NCBI GenBank assembly: GCA_028023455.1
Contig: JAQFVV010006203.1
Coordinates: 11,320,876-11,384,875, forward strand
DNA from: Epiperipatus broadwayi
Lineage: Eukaryota > Onychophora > Udeonychophora > Euonychophora > Peripatidae
Length of the DNA stretch: 64,000 nucleotides
Reading direction: 5' to 3'
Part shown: positions 56,201-58,291 of the stretch, one piece after another
Layout: every line of letters begins with the position of its first letter
Position numbering within the stretch: the first letter of the stretch is position 1
Notes under the pieces: generated by a model
What the model was told of the DNA's origin: nothing
The model's database searches: none
The model's input: only the letters and a program-made list of their open reading frames with translations
Made by a program: the position numbers and the translations under genes

Positions 56201-57370
56201 AATGGAAAATTCCTACTATAATTGTTAAGCCAATAAACATCACATGATCACCATTTCTTATGCTTGCTTATAATTGTTATGAAACAGGCAAAATTCTCTA
56301 TATTTATTGCCCCTCAGTGCAACCCAGAGTAATCAATAGTTGCCAAAAGGCTTGTGCATAAAATCCCAATCTAGTGCCTACTCATCCAATACCCCCAGAC
56401 TAGTTTATGGCTTGTATCCTTCATCAGTGAGGAACATTGGATCTGAGAGCACTGCACCTAGATCTTAGGATCTAATGCAATCCTTCAGCAGCCATCTTTT
56501 ATCTCTACTTAACTACAAAACTATGAGTCTTAAATTGAAAACACTATAATATTTTCAATGCAAGCTCATTAGCTTATATTTTGGTGTCTTTGGTTCTTTA
56601 ATAACCATAGCTACCACTAACCTATTAGGCAGGATTGGTTTTAAGCCAATAAACAGGCAAAACTCCATACATATTGCCATACAGTGCAAGCTGACAAAGC
56701 TACATGCCAGAAACTAGTATGGGGATATTGGATGAGTAGGCAGTATTCATAAGCCTTCTGGGATCCATTGATAACCCTGGCTTGCACTAAGTGGCAATAC
56801 TTATAGAGAGTTTTGCCTGTTTTAATAACAGTTATAAGCAAGCATAAGAAATGATTATCATGTGAGGTTTATTGGCTTAAAACCAATCCTGCCTAATAGG
56901 ATAGTGGTGGCTATGGTTATTAAAGAACAAAAGACACCAAAATGTATAGATACTGAACTGAGTTCAGACCTATATGACTGTGTAATCTAATTAGCTTGGA
57001 TTGAAAATATTAGTGTTTTCAATTTAAGACTCATAGTTTTATAGTTAAGCAGAGATAAAAGGTGGCTGCTGGAGAATTGCATTAGATTCTAAAATCTAGG
57101 TGCAGTGCTTTCAGATCCAAGGCTACTCATTGATGAAGGCCACAAGCTAGAAACTAGTCTGGGGATATTGGATGAGTACACACTAGATGAGGATTTTATG
57201 CACAAGCCTTCTGGCATCCATTGATTACTCTGGCTTTCACTCAGTGGCAATACATATAGAGAGTTTTGCTTGTTATAATTGTTAAGTTTGAGTTATGAAT
57301 TTTCAACAGATTAAATGAAGAAGTTGATACATTTTTGCATCAGATTTTGTTGCTCAAAGGAGCCAATTGA
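2086..57370 (+). CDS. KIF12: KIF12-like kinesin gene, 3' part (nine coding exons, 5' end outside window)
   Basis: Kinesin motor ATPase that moves along microtubules in the cytoplasm. Exons join as 2086-2204, 9913-10017, 14308-14388, 19966-20002, 25210-25342, 37353-37460, 37550-37802, 55731-55834 and 57310-57370. All introns are GT-AG and all split codons agree in phase (1,001 coding nt; 333 residues including a split Gly). Seen: motor block [19 protein letters not shown], then IACVSPS and [15 protein letters not shown] (end of motor, neck linker), a basic coiled-coil start, [17 protein letters not shown], a second charged helix, a Ser/Thr/Pro-rich tail and a short C-terminal helix. The [11 protein letters not shown] block and the NLYxMLQEFMLEN segment after the neck match vertebrate KIF12 as I recall it, and fit KIF4 or conventional kinesin less well. 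The P-loop and switch I lie before base 1. The introns total over 50 kb and are full of transposons. Paralogue choice is fairly sure; the exact 5' structure is not visible. Confidence 0.88.
3655..4826 (+). pseudogene. Decayed non-LTR retrotransposon: C-terminal half of reverse transcriptase
   Basis: Three overlapping frames read like the end of a LINE polymerase. The first (3661-3978) has [19 protein letters not shown] and [10 protein letters not shown], the segment that follows the YxDD box. The second (3944-4171) continues [20 protein letters not shown]. The third (4164-4400) reads [17 protein letters not shown] later frame (4560-4826) has a Cys/His cluster ([19 protein letters not shown]) like the zinc knuckle found after some LINE polymerases. 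Shifts and stops separate the frames, so it is dead. The YxDD box and everything upstream are missing (5' truncation). The clade is not certain; a jockey/CR1-like origin is possible. Confidence 0.72.
4710..5175 (+). repeat. Direct tandem duplication (about 210 bp, offset 255) in the RT 3' end
   Basis: Bases about 4710-4920 recur at about 4965-5175 with few differences; compare TTGGGAAAAGATAA at 4731 and 4986. The duplicated part covers the frame after the Cys/His cluster and the following spacer. Confidence 0.8.
5330..5830 (+). pseudogene. Second, more decayed copy of the same RT C-terminal region
   Basis: Readable scraps such as [20 protein letters not shown] line up with [20 protein letters not shown] in the first copy. 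Scraps after 5700 line up with the next segment (NWVIS-like). It is interrupted by the hairpin repeat at 5565-5695. Stops throughout. Confidence 0.5.
5565..5695. repeat. Hairpin (inverted-repeat) element inside the RT relic
   Basis: Arms about 5565-5600 and 5655-5695 are inverted copies (ATATTCTTTATTACTTTTTA against TAAAAAGTAATAAAGAATAT), with a loop of about 55 bp. It splits the decayed RT copy, so it probably inserted later. Confidence 0.65.
6627..7482 (-). repeat. 3' LTR of the TRIM-like element
   Basis: 856 bp. On minus it begins TGTAGTGTTTTG and ends ATATAACA. It is slightly longer than its partner, mostly because of extra minisatellite units. Confidence 0.82.
6708..7075. repeat. 15-bp minisatellite in the 3' LTR
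   Basis: About two dozen diverged units of the type GAATGCTCTGCAACG, with variants such as AATGGTCTGCAACG and a recurrent extra A (CTGCAAATGGATG). Because 15 is divisible by 3, several frames on both strands stay open. These are not genes. Confidence 0.9.
7483..7503 (-). other. Candidate polypurine tract of the TRIM-like element
   Basis: Read on minus, GGAGTGGAGGGATG stands immediately before the 3' LTR, where second-strand synthesis is primed in LTR elements. Confidence 0.55.
7792..7812 (-). other. Candidate primer binding site of the TRIM-like element
   Basis: Read on minus, TTGGTGCAGTCGC directly follows the 5' LTR. TGG at this place pairs with the CCA end of a tRNA. I cannot name the tRNA. 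Confidence 0.5.
7813..8638 (-). repeat. 5' LTR of the TRIM-like element
   Basis: 826 bp. It shares its whole length with 6627-7482 apart from the number and order of 15-bp repeats. The two copies differ at scattered bases, so the insertion is not very recent. Confidence 0.82.
7896..8237. repeat. 15-bp minisatellite in the 5' LTR
   Basis: Same unit as in the other LTR, with a different order and number of variants. The open frames here are repeat artefacts. Confidence 0.9.
9913..10017 (+). CDS. KIF12: KIF12-like exon: last motor strand and neck linker
   Basis: Acceptor TTTTTCAG ends at 9912 and the donor GTAAAT starts at 10018. The exon is 105 nt, phase 0 at both ends, 35 residues: [20 protein letters not shown] then [15 protein letters not shown]. 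The IACVSPS strand and the [13 protein letters not shown] helix are diagnostic of the C-terminal end of kinesin motors. The basic NKP stretch is the neck linker. Confidence 0.93.
11513..11573 (-). ncRNA. Degenerate hammerhead-like motif, left arm of family 4
   Basis: On minus, the 3' half is well kept: a GTGCT...AGCA hairpin, GAAA, a 4-bp palindromic stem III around ATATGTAT, an A at position 17 and TTGGTGATTAT. The 5' CTGANGA is broken (TATATGAGA). It keeps the GAAA that the opposite arm has lost. Confidence 0.5.
11600..11658 (+). ncRNA. Hammerhead-ribozyme-like motif, right arm of family 4
   Basis: Core CTGACGA at 11614-11620 (position 7 may be any base in hammerheads). Stem II GTGCT/AGCAC closes 11621-11635. 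Then AAAA instead of GAAA (11636-11639), a near-palindromic stem III around TACGT, and A17 at 11647. Stem I pairs ACCAA (11609-11613) with TTGGT (11648-11652) and ATAATC (11600-11605) with GATTAT (11653-11658). The G-to-A change in GAAA probably kills activity. Confidence 0.65.
13163..13612. mobile_element. Family 1 element (TATGGAGAG/hammerhead foldback family), partial
   Basis: Begins near the CAAAACTCTCCATA subterminal motif and ends in the terminal motif GTAAGCATATGAAATGGTG (about 13571). It shares hundreds of bases with 20372-21145, 27955-28650, 56225-57275 and 62440-63020. On minus, 13266-13324 is a decayed hammerhead (CTTATGA for CTGATGA). Confidence 0.75.
14308..14388 (+). CDS. KIF12: KIF12-like exon: start of neck coiled coil
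   Basis: Acceptor TTTTTAG ends at 14307 and the donor GTAAGC starts at 14389. The exon is 81 nt, phase 0, 27 residues. It begins [20 protein letters not shown] and ends NQYFRQQ, a charged helix with heptad-like spacing of hydrophobic residues, as expected right after a kinesin neck linker. Confidence 0.88.
16664..16779 (-). mobile_element. tRNA-derived SINE with poly(A) tail
   Basis: On minus, a tRNA-like head begins GCATTGGTGGTCGAGAGGTC, has an anticodon-like hairpin CTGC/GCAG and a B-box-like GGTTTGCTTCC, and ends CCGATGC. GCATTGG and CCGATGC pair over 7 bp as an acceptor stem with one G-T. A run of about 17 A follows. The 8-bp GACAGAAT occurs on both sides (16637-16644 and about 16776-16783), a possible but weak target duplication. 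A truncated head of the same SINE is at 29385-29409. Confidence 0.75.
17222..19110 (-). mobile_element. GC/CpG-richer relic, possibly an LTR and leader of a retroelement
   Basis: Base composition differs from the flanks. Near 17957-17974 the minus strand reads TGGCGAGGGTTCGAACC, the reverse complement of a tRNA 3' end (GGTTCGAACC...CCA type), as in a primer binding site. The LTR would then lie above 17975. Around 18780-19000 there are ATTGG (reverse CCAAT) motifs, GGGCGGGG at 18956-18963 and TGACGTAA at 18989-18996, which are promoter-like. I found no second LTR and no pol frame, so the identity is uncertain. Confidence 0.35.
17731..17782. repeat. 10-bp perfect hairpin AGCGTCGATC / GATCGACGCT
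   Basis: Arms 17731-17740 and 17773-17782 with a 32-nt loop, unusually GC-rich for this DNA. Lies inside the GC-richer relic. Confidence 0.6.
19966..20002 (+). CDS. KIF12: KIF12-like micro-exon (37 nt)
   Basis: Acceptor after a long T tract (about 19943-19961) and TGTAG ending at 19965; donor GTATTT starts at 20003. It reads [12 protein letters not shown] plus the first base of a Glu codon. The leftover phase (1 nt) fits exactly with the next exon, which starts with AA. The peptide itself is not conserved enough to recognise, so the call rests on splice signals, phase and position. Confidence 0.72.
20468..20526 (-). ncRNA. Hammerhead-like motif, left arm of family 1 copy
   Basis: On minus: stem I ATCCAA with TTGGAT and CCCTCA with TGGGGA, core CTAATGA (one change from CTGATGA), hairpin loop, GAAA, palindromic stem III ACTAGT and C17. 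Nearly complete; the G5-to-A change in the core is expected to be damaging. Confidence 0.6.
20927..20985 (+). ncRNA. Hammerhead-like motif, right arm of family 1 copy
   Basis: Core CTGATGA at 20942-20948, stem II AACT/AGTT, palindromic ACTAGT and C17 at 20971. Stem I pairs TCCTCT (20936-20941) with TGAGGA (20972-20977) except the innermost T-T, and ATCCAA (20927-20932) with TTGGAT (20980-20985). GAAA reads as GAAAA or AAAA depending on alignment. Sense to the kinesin pre-mRNA. Confidence 0.62.
22322..22448 (+). repeat. Short direct repeat, two copies of about 50 bp
   Basis: 22322-22371 and 22398-22448 share TTGAGTCTTxATTGGxTGAA...GATAT/GACAT...TTTGG...GCAAGT-like spacing. Diverged; family not recognised. 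Confidence 0.5.
24664..24727 (-). ncRNA. Hammerhead-like motif in family 5
   Basis: On minus: CTGAAGA at 24709-24703, a weak hairpin, an A-rich remnant of GAAA, a short stem III, and stem I closed by GGTTAG (24726-24721 on minus) with CTAACC (24670-24665). Stem I is perfect for 6 bp and partly continues. Degenerate core. Confidence 0.42.
24867..25000. mobile_element. Short family 1 deletion derivative with a 13-bp target duplication
   Basis: AATATTAAGATTG flanks it exactly (24854-24866 and 25001-25013). Inside are the terminal block ACTAAACATCACATGATCACC, the subterminal AAACTCTCCAT and, inverted, TATGGAGAGTTTAG. The hammerhead centre is deleted. Confidence 0.82.
25210..25342 (+). CDS. KIF12: KIF12-like exon: linker plus [17 protein letters not shown] helix
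   Basis: Acceptor AATTTCAG ends at 25209; donor GTAAGC starts at 25343. 133 nt, entering in phase 1 and leaving with two bases of a Lys codon. It encodes a Ser/Lys-rich linker ([19 protein letters not shown]) followed by [17 protein letters not shown], the best match to vertebrate KIF12 outside the motor. A retroelement ends only about 20-30 bp upstream of the acceptor, so the polypyrimidine and branch region is partly repeat-derived or adjoins repeat. Confidence 0.9.
25500..25650. repeat. Palindromic repeat (family 6) with GAAAC-containing arms
   Basis: Left arm 25501-25552 and right arm 25588-25648 are inverted copies around a G-rich spacer (a run of seven G near 25564). The right arm on plus reads AATAGTCGAAACATTGGTA and the left on minus GACTAT...ATAGTCGAATC. 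This looks like stem II, GAAA and a 2-bp stem III with AUUG loop, but CTGANGA is missing or broken (TTGATAA on plus). Confidence 0.5.
26881..27131. mobile_element. Family 2 foldback element with an intact-looking hammerhead
   Basis: Arms: AAGAGCATGCTAATGAGCTC (26889) and its inverse GAGCTCATTAGCATGCTCTT (27102), then TAAACAAG, ATGATAAATGCTACTACAAG and inverses. The outer ends match family 3 at 52596-53190, so the two share an origin. The unpaired centre carries a plus-strand hammerhead. Confidence 0.82.
26978..27018 (+). ncRNA. Hammerhead ribozyme candidate with complete conserved core
   Basis: CTGAAGA at 26984-26990 fits CUGANGA. Stem II GACC/GGTC with loop CATA is perfect (26991-27002). 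GAAA at 27003-27006. Stem III is the 3-bp palindrome ACCGGT (27006-27011). C17 is 27012. Stem I pairs TCCTCA (26978-26983) with TGGGGA (27013-27018) with one G-T. All conserved positions are present. The loop-less stem III means it would be weak as a monomer and better as a dimer, as in newt satellite and other animal hammerheads. Sense to the kinesin transcript. Confidence 0.78.
28111..28169 (-). ncRNA. Hammerhead-like motif with intact core, weak stem I
   Basis: On minus: CTGATGA (28154-28148), stem II AGC/GCT, GAAA, stem III ATTAGT (self-pairing with U-G), C17. Stem I next to the core is mutated (TGGAAA against TCCTCA, two mismatches). Confidence 0.62.
28510..28568 (+). ncRNA. Hammerhead-like motif, plus strand
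   Basis: CTGATGA at 28525-28531, stem II AGC/GCT, AAAA in place of GAAA, palindrome ACTAGT, C17 at 28554, and stem I TCCTCA (28519-28524) with TGGGGA (28555-28560). One change at G12. Confidence 0.6.
28860..30640 (-). pseudogene. Decayed antisense RTE-type reverse transcriptase copy
   Basis: Frames at 29910-30329 ([20 protein letters not shown], then [18 protein letters not shown] and [12 protein letters not shown]) and 29565-29840 ([20 protein letters not shown]) line up in order with the RTE at 58745-61574. [13 protein letters not shown] near 28980-29010 matches its C-terminus. Stops, shifts and a SINE-head fragment interrupt it, and motif A (DYEKAFD) is lost. Same family, opposite strand. 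Confidence 0.8.
29385..29409 (+). repeat. Truncated tRNA-derived SINE head
   Basis: GCATTGGTGGTCGAGAGGTC plus AGCAC equals the head of the SINE at 16664-16779, followed by an A-run. Only about 25 bp, inside the antisense RTE relic. Confidence 0.55.
30659..30729 (-). tRNA. tRNA-Gly(TCC)-like sequence, probably a SINE or pseudogene
   Basis: On minus: CCTAGTGGTTAGC (A-box region), CTGCCTTCCAAGCAG (anticodon arm with TCC), CCGGGTTCGTTTCCCGG (perfect T stem), then TCAACGC. The 5' acceptor strand (ATGTGG) does not pair with TCAACGC, so it is not a working tRNA. It is followed by ATTTGACATAT, the same tail as the copy at 41786-41886, so both belong to one small tRNA-Gly-derived family. Confidence 0.7.
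33202..33318 (+). pseudogene. Fragment of a reverse transcriptase around the YxDD box
   Basis: Reads [20 protein letters not shown] and then [11 protein letters not shown] before TAA at 33316. This matches the LRYADDTxL...GLxLNxKKTK pattern of LINE polymerases with YADD changed to YVGD. Nothing readable on either side. Confidence 0.65.
33430..33900 (+). repeat. Diverged tandem duplication, period about 263 bp
   Basis: TTAAATTTGTATATTA at 33442 and 33705 and TGTGTTTTACACAAAT-like blocks, then CACTTAGATACA, TTTTTGTTTG, CAGATGxGCAAAA and AATAAAACAAGT, appear in the same order twice. Not recognised; no frame. Confidence 0.65.
35314..35784. mobile_element. Family 5 palindromic element with a 12-bp flanking repeat
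   Basis: ATGTGATATGTTGGACTATT (35317) faces its inverse AATAGTCCAACATATCACAT (35728). TTTATTTAAACTTTCCAAAT faces ATTTGGAAAGTTTAAATAAA, and GTAATAACACAC its inverse, down to a central hairpin near 35575-35605. AAATATATATTA lies at 35302-35313 and 35785-35796, a possible though low-complexity target duplication. An unrelated 93-bp insert sits in the left arm. No coding frame. Confidence 0.75.
35415..35507. mobile_element. 93-bp insert with a 13-bp target duplication (unknown small retrocopy)
   Basis: AAACAACTTGTTA is at 35402-35414 and again at 35508-35520. The insert has higher GC than its surroundings (TTGCGCAGACGCTGTG near 35442). It is missing from the opposite arm and from the other family 5 copy. 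Size, target duplication and absence of terminal repeats suggest a retroposed small RNA; I do not recognise which. Confidence 0.65.
37353..37460 (+). CDS. KIF12: KIF12-like exon: coiled-coil segment
   Basis: Acceptor CTCTTTAG ends at 37352; donor GTAAAA starts at 37461. 108 nt. The first A completes the Lys codon of the previous exon. It then reads [35 protein letters not shown] and two bases of an Arg codon. It is highly charged with regularly spaced Leu/Val, a predicted coiled coil that continues the previous exon. Confidence 0.9.
37461..37549 (+). other. Short KIF12-like intron (89 bp)
   Basis: GT at 37461 and AG at 37548-37549, AT-rich, free of repeats. The only short intron of the gene in this window. 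Confidence 0.85.
37550..37802 (+). CDS. KIF12: KIF12-like exon: Ser/Thr/Pro-rich tail
   Basis: Separated from the previous exon by an 89-bp intron, the only short one here. Acceptor ATTTTTAG ends at 37549; donor GTAAGT starts at 37803. 253 nt. The first A completes Arg, followed by 84 codons: [20 protein letters not shown] through [36 protein letters not shown] and a last segment ending in DDKGPT. A low-complexity Ser-rich tail; the clustered Cys (CSSC) and Pro-rich stretch recall the KIF12 tail only loosely. Confidence 0.88.
38860..39006 (+). repeat. Near-perfect tandem duplication, 74 bp x 2
   Basis: 38860-38933 is repeated at 38934-39006 without visible differences except at the last junction. 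Very recent or gene-converted. Confidence 0.85.
39041..39090. repeat. Microsatellite (GAT)n/(AAT)n
   Basis: Runs of GATGATGATGATGAT followed by AATGATAATAATAATGATAA. Similar GAT runs end the RTE element at 61574, so this may mark the 3' end of a lost RTE copy (inference). Confidence 0.6.
41786..41886 (+). mobile_element. tRNA-Gly(TCC)-derived mini-SINE with a 16-bp target duplication
   Basis: AATTAATCAATAGCAT lies at 41770-41785 and 41887-41902. The 101-bp insert is a tRNA-like body (GCATTGGTGGTCTAGCAGTT, CTGCCTTCCAAGCAG with anticodon TCC, GGGTTCACTTCCC) followed by TTTGACATATGGAAAAAA. Acceptor strands GCATTGG and TCAACAC pair poorly, so it is not a functional tRNA. Target duplication and A-rich tail show LINE-type retroposition. 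Confidence 0.82.
45354..45439 (+). repeat. 86-bp direct repeat, left copy
   Basis: Identical to 50021-50106; starts AATAATACTTTTCAATG and ends GCATTGTAC. Confidence 0.9.
45557..46015 (+). pseudogene. Penelope-like element 3' fragment: GIY-YIG endonuclease domain
   Basis: An open frame reads [20 protein letters not shown], then [69 protein letters not shown] and a stop at 46013-46015. VVYSVSCxxKDCxSIYYGET is the GIY-YIG core with the CxxC-type insertion of Penelope-like elements. R (in NRVSQHK), the H of the QH pair, and E/N ([15 protein letters not shown]) are the expected catalytic and structural residues. The reverse transcriptase that should precede it is missing (5' truncation). The fragment itself has no internal stop. 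Confidence 0.85.
46129..46172 (+). ncRNA. Degenerate hammerhead-like motif after the GIY-YIG frame
   Basis: GAGC, TATGATTA (compare CTGATGA), an imperfect hairpin GGAGG/CCCCC around TTAA, then CGAAA and GCGCTC. The outer GAGC pairs with GCTC. Penelope-like elements are known to carry hammerheads in their terminal repeats, which is why I list it. The core is altered and the layout is uncertain. Confidence 0.3.
47984..48240 (+). repeat. Three-unit tandem repeat, period about 100 bp
   Basis: TTTAATAAACCACGAGTxCC occurs at about 47984, 48089 and 48187 (offsets about 105 and 98), each followed by CAGTAAxATTTTTCT-like and ATTAACGTA...GTTATAGTC blocks. Lies in the spacer between copies A and B. Confidence 0.75.
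48664..49975 (+). repeat. Copy B of the duplicated block (no GIY-YIG frame)
   Basis: The head matches copy A to GGACAACTT (about 48799), then about 70 bp of unrelated A/T-rich sequence, then the tail matches copy A from TTTTTGAAAATAG onward. It lacks the whole endonuclease fragment, by deletion in B or insertion in A. Confidence 0.75.
50021..50106 (+). repeat. 86-bp direct repeat, right copy
   Basis: Identical to 45354-45439. Sequence on either side of the pair differs, so the repeat ends are sharp. Confidence 0.9.
52683..52730 (-). ncRNA. Hammerhead-like motif, left arm of family 3
   Basis: On minus: AGATGA (CTGATGA with changed first bases), perfect stem II GAGC/GCTC with loop CATTA, AAAA, ACTGG, then TGGGGATAGG. 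Degraded at C3/U4, G12 and stem III. Confidence 0.5.
53052..53093 (+). ncRNA. Hammerhead-like motif, right arm of family 3
   Basis: Stem I ACCTCA (53052-53057) with TGGGGA (53088-53093), decayed core TTAACAA, perfect stem II GAGC/GCTC with loop CGTTA, AAAA, stem III ACTGGT and T17 at 53087. Structure kept, core decayed. Confidence 0.5.
54221..55605 (-). mobile_element. Merlin-type DNA transposon
   Basis: Terminal inverted repeats of about 130 bp: 54221-54350 (CGAATTTTGTTTCACATTTT, then AATTATTTTTAA-rich, then TATCCTACCAACATTCG) face about 55465-55605. They enclose one transposase frame on minus. The right end carries an extra internal copy of the AAGAAACACTxTGxTGAGAA motif (55437 and 55567). 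I could not fix the target duplication. The element lies within intron DNA, antisense to the kinesin gene and about 125 bp from the exon at 55731. Confidence 0.83.
54347..55198 (-). pseudogene. Merlin transposase (ISXO2/IS1016-like DDE), one nonsense codon
   Basis: Cut-and-paste transposase. ATG at 55198-55196 (MKWLARK), 16 codons, then an in-frame TAG at 55150-55148 within the N-terminal Cys-rich element (C-stop-HC). The frame continues without stops for 263 more residues to 54347. Visible: zinc-ribbon part WQCRLCRHR, then SIRKGSFF, the HTH-like region, and the catalytic triad D in [19 protein letters not shown] in [11 protein letters not shown] and E in [16 protein letters not shown]. These match the ISXO2-like/Merlin family. 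Length is close to usual. Apart from the single nonsense codon it looks intact, so the element is young or under recent selection. Confidence 0.88.
55731..55834 (+). CDS. KIF12: KIF12-like exon: basic tail segment
   Basis: Acceptor TTTTTTACAG ends at 55730; donor GTAATT starts at 55835. 104 nt, phase 0 in and two bases out. It encodes [18 protein letters not shown] then [16 protein letters not shown] and AG of an Arg codon. Clustered Arg/Pro is consistent with an exposed basic tail. The previous intron is about 17.9 kb and contains a Merlin transposon only about 130 bp upstream of this exon. Confidence 0.85.
56384..56442 (-). ncRNA. Hammerhead-like motif, left arm (minus)
   Basis: On minus: CTGATGA intact, altered stem II, TAAA for GAAA, palindrome ACTAGT, C17, TGGGGG with TCCTCA, and ATCCAA with TTGGAT. 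One core change (G12). Confidence 0.58.
56690..56734 (+). ncRNA. Partial hammerhead-like motif in the inner unit
   Basis: CTGACAAAGC...GCCAGAAACTAGT then TGGGGATATTGGATGAG. The 5' stem I strand is missing and the core has G8 changed; a truncated relic. Confidence 0.45.
57115..57173 (+). ncRNA. Hammerhead-like motif, right arm (plus)
   Basis: Stem I ATCCAA (57115-57120) with TTGGAT (57168-57173) and TACTCA with TGGGGA (one mismatch). TTGATGA at 57130-57136 (C3 changed), stem II GGCCACAAGCT, GAAA at 57150-57153, palindrome ACTAGT and C17 at 57159. One core change only. Confidence 0.6.
57310..57370 (+). CDS. KIF12: KIF12-like terminal coding exon with stop
   Basis: Acceptor TTTTCAACAG ends at 57309. 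The first A completes the split Arg codon, then 19 residues ([19 protein letters not shown]) and TGA at 57368-57370. The phase matches the preceding exon. A short amphipathic C-terminal helix. No further splice donor is needed. Confidence 0.85.
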
Positions 57371-58291
57371 ATGATTTATCAATACTATAATTTTTTTAAA
57401 AAAAATCCTGTAAGATTGTGAAGAAATTATTCCATTAGTAATCATATCTTATATAATTAGATTTTTCAACTATGTTTTTAGCTTGCAGAATTATGATAAT
57501 ATTTAGGATAGGGACTGCTCTTAACACCAGGCAAGTGGGATTCTTGACCTAAGTCCAGGCTCTAAAATTTAATAATCAATTACAACATTTCTGAATGTAA
57601 TTTTAAATCTATACTACTCTTGTAAGAAATTTGTAATAAAATCTGAAGCAATAGAATTGCCCATTGGTATAAAAAATATAGTTCTCTGAAAAATACGAAT
57701 TTTAAAATTATATGTATTTTTAATGTTCATTTGTTTTCTGTTTTTTAATTAACAAATAAATTTTGTACTTATTTGTTGCAAATTTTTATGTTTTAAAACT
57801 ATTTAATACTTTAAAACACACATTACATTAATGACAGAAATTAATTTGCTTTGTTATTTATTATAAAGTTGGTGCTAAATTAAATCTAATGTTAAATAGA
57901 TTTTATATGTTGACATTAGTTTAGCTGTGAATATTTTCATAACAACACATTGTCACAATGTGTGCAGCAAAATATTCTATAACAGAAATATACTTTTAGT
58001 TTGCTTAATTTTTAGTTTACTTTTTAGTGCTATTGTCATTATATGTAATCAGTATTGGCGGAAGATGATAAGCAAGACATGAGGGTGCCAATACAAGAGG
58101 GGTGTGGAAATGGTGCAGAATTAAGAATACAAATTTTGTTCTGTTACAAATATTGATTATTGGGACTTAATTCATTATTTCTACAAAACGAGGAAATATA
58201 AAGATATTAAAATAAATAATCACTTATAATTATAATTTTCTAAGGTTTGTTTTTCTCTTATGATATTCTCAGTTATATCCTCTTACATTGG
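57371..58291 (+). other. KIF12-like 3' UTR and downstream spacer
   Basis: Follows the kinesin stop codon. AT-rich sequence with no recognisable frame or repeat family. The likely transcript end is near the AATAAA at 57635-57640. The right boundary is the candidate start of the RTE element. Confidence 0.45.
57635..57640 (+). promoter_or_regulatory. Candidate poly(A) signal AATAAA
   Basis: First canonical AATAAA downstream of the kinesin stop codon, about 265 nt after it. AT-rich DNA makes chance matches common, so this is a position-based guess. Confidence 0.4.

Larger units (their letters stand above)
56225..57275. mobile_element. Compound family 1 foldback element with three hammerhead-like motifs
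   Basis: Starts with the terminal block AATAAACATCACATGATCACC (56232) and a full left arm. Near 56640 a second short unit starts with another AATAAACAGGCAAAACTCC and ends in its inverse terminal block (about 56855). A full right arm follows to TAGAGAGTTTTGCTTGTT (57258). Blocks such as TTTTGGTGTCTTTGGTTCTT (56579) and AAAGAACAAAAGACACCAAA (56922) are inverted copies. A short element probably inserted into, or was duplicated within, a longer foldback. Confidence 0.78.
55835..57309 (+). other. KIF12-like last intron (1.5 kb), mostly a family 1 foldback
   Basis: GT at 55835, AG at 57308-57309. About two thirds is the compound element at 56225-57275, which ends some 35 bp before the terminal exon's acceptor. 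Confidence 0.75.
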
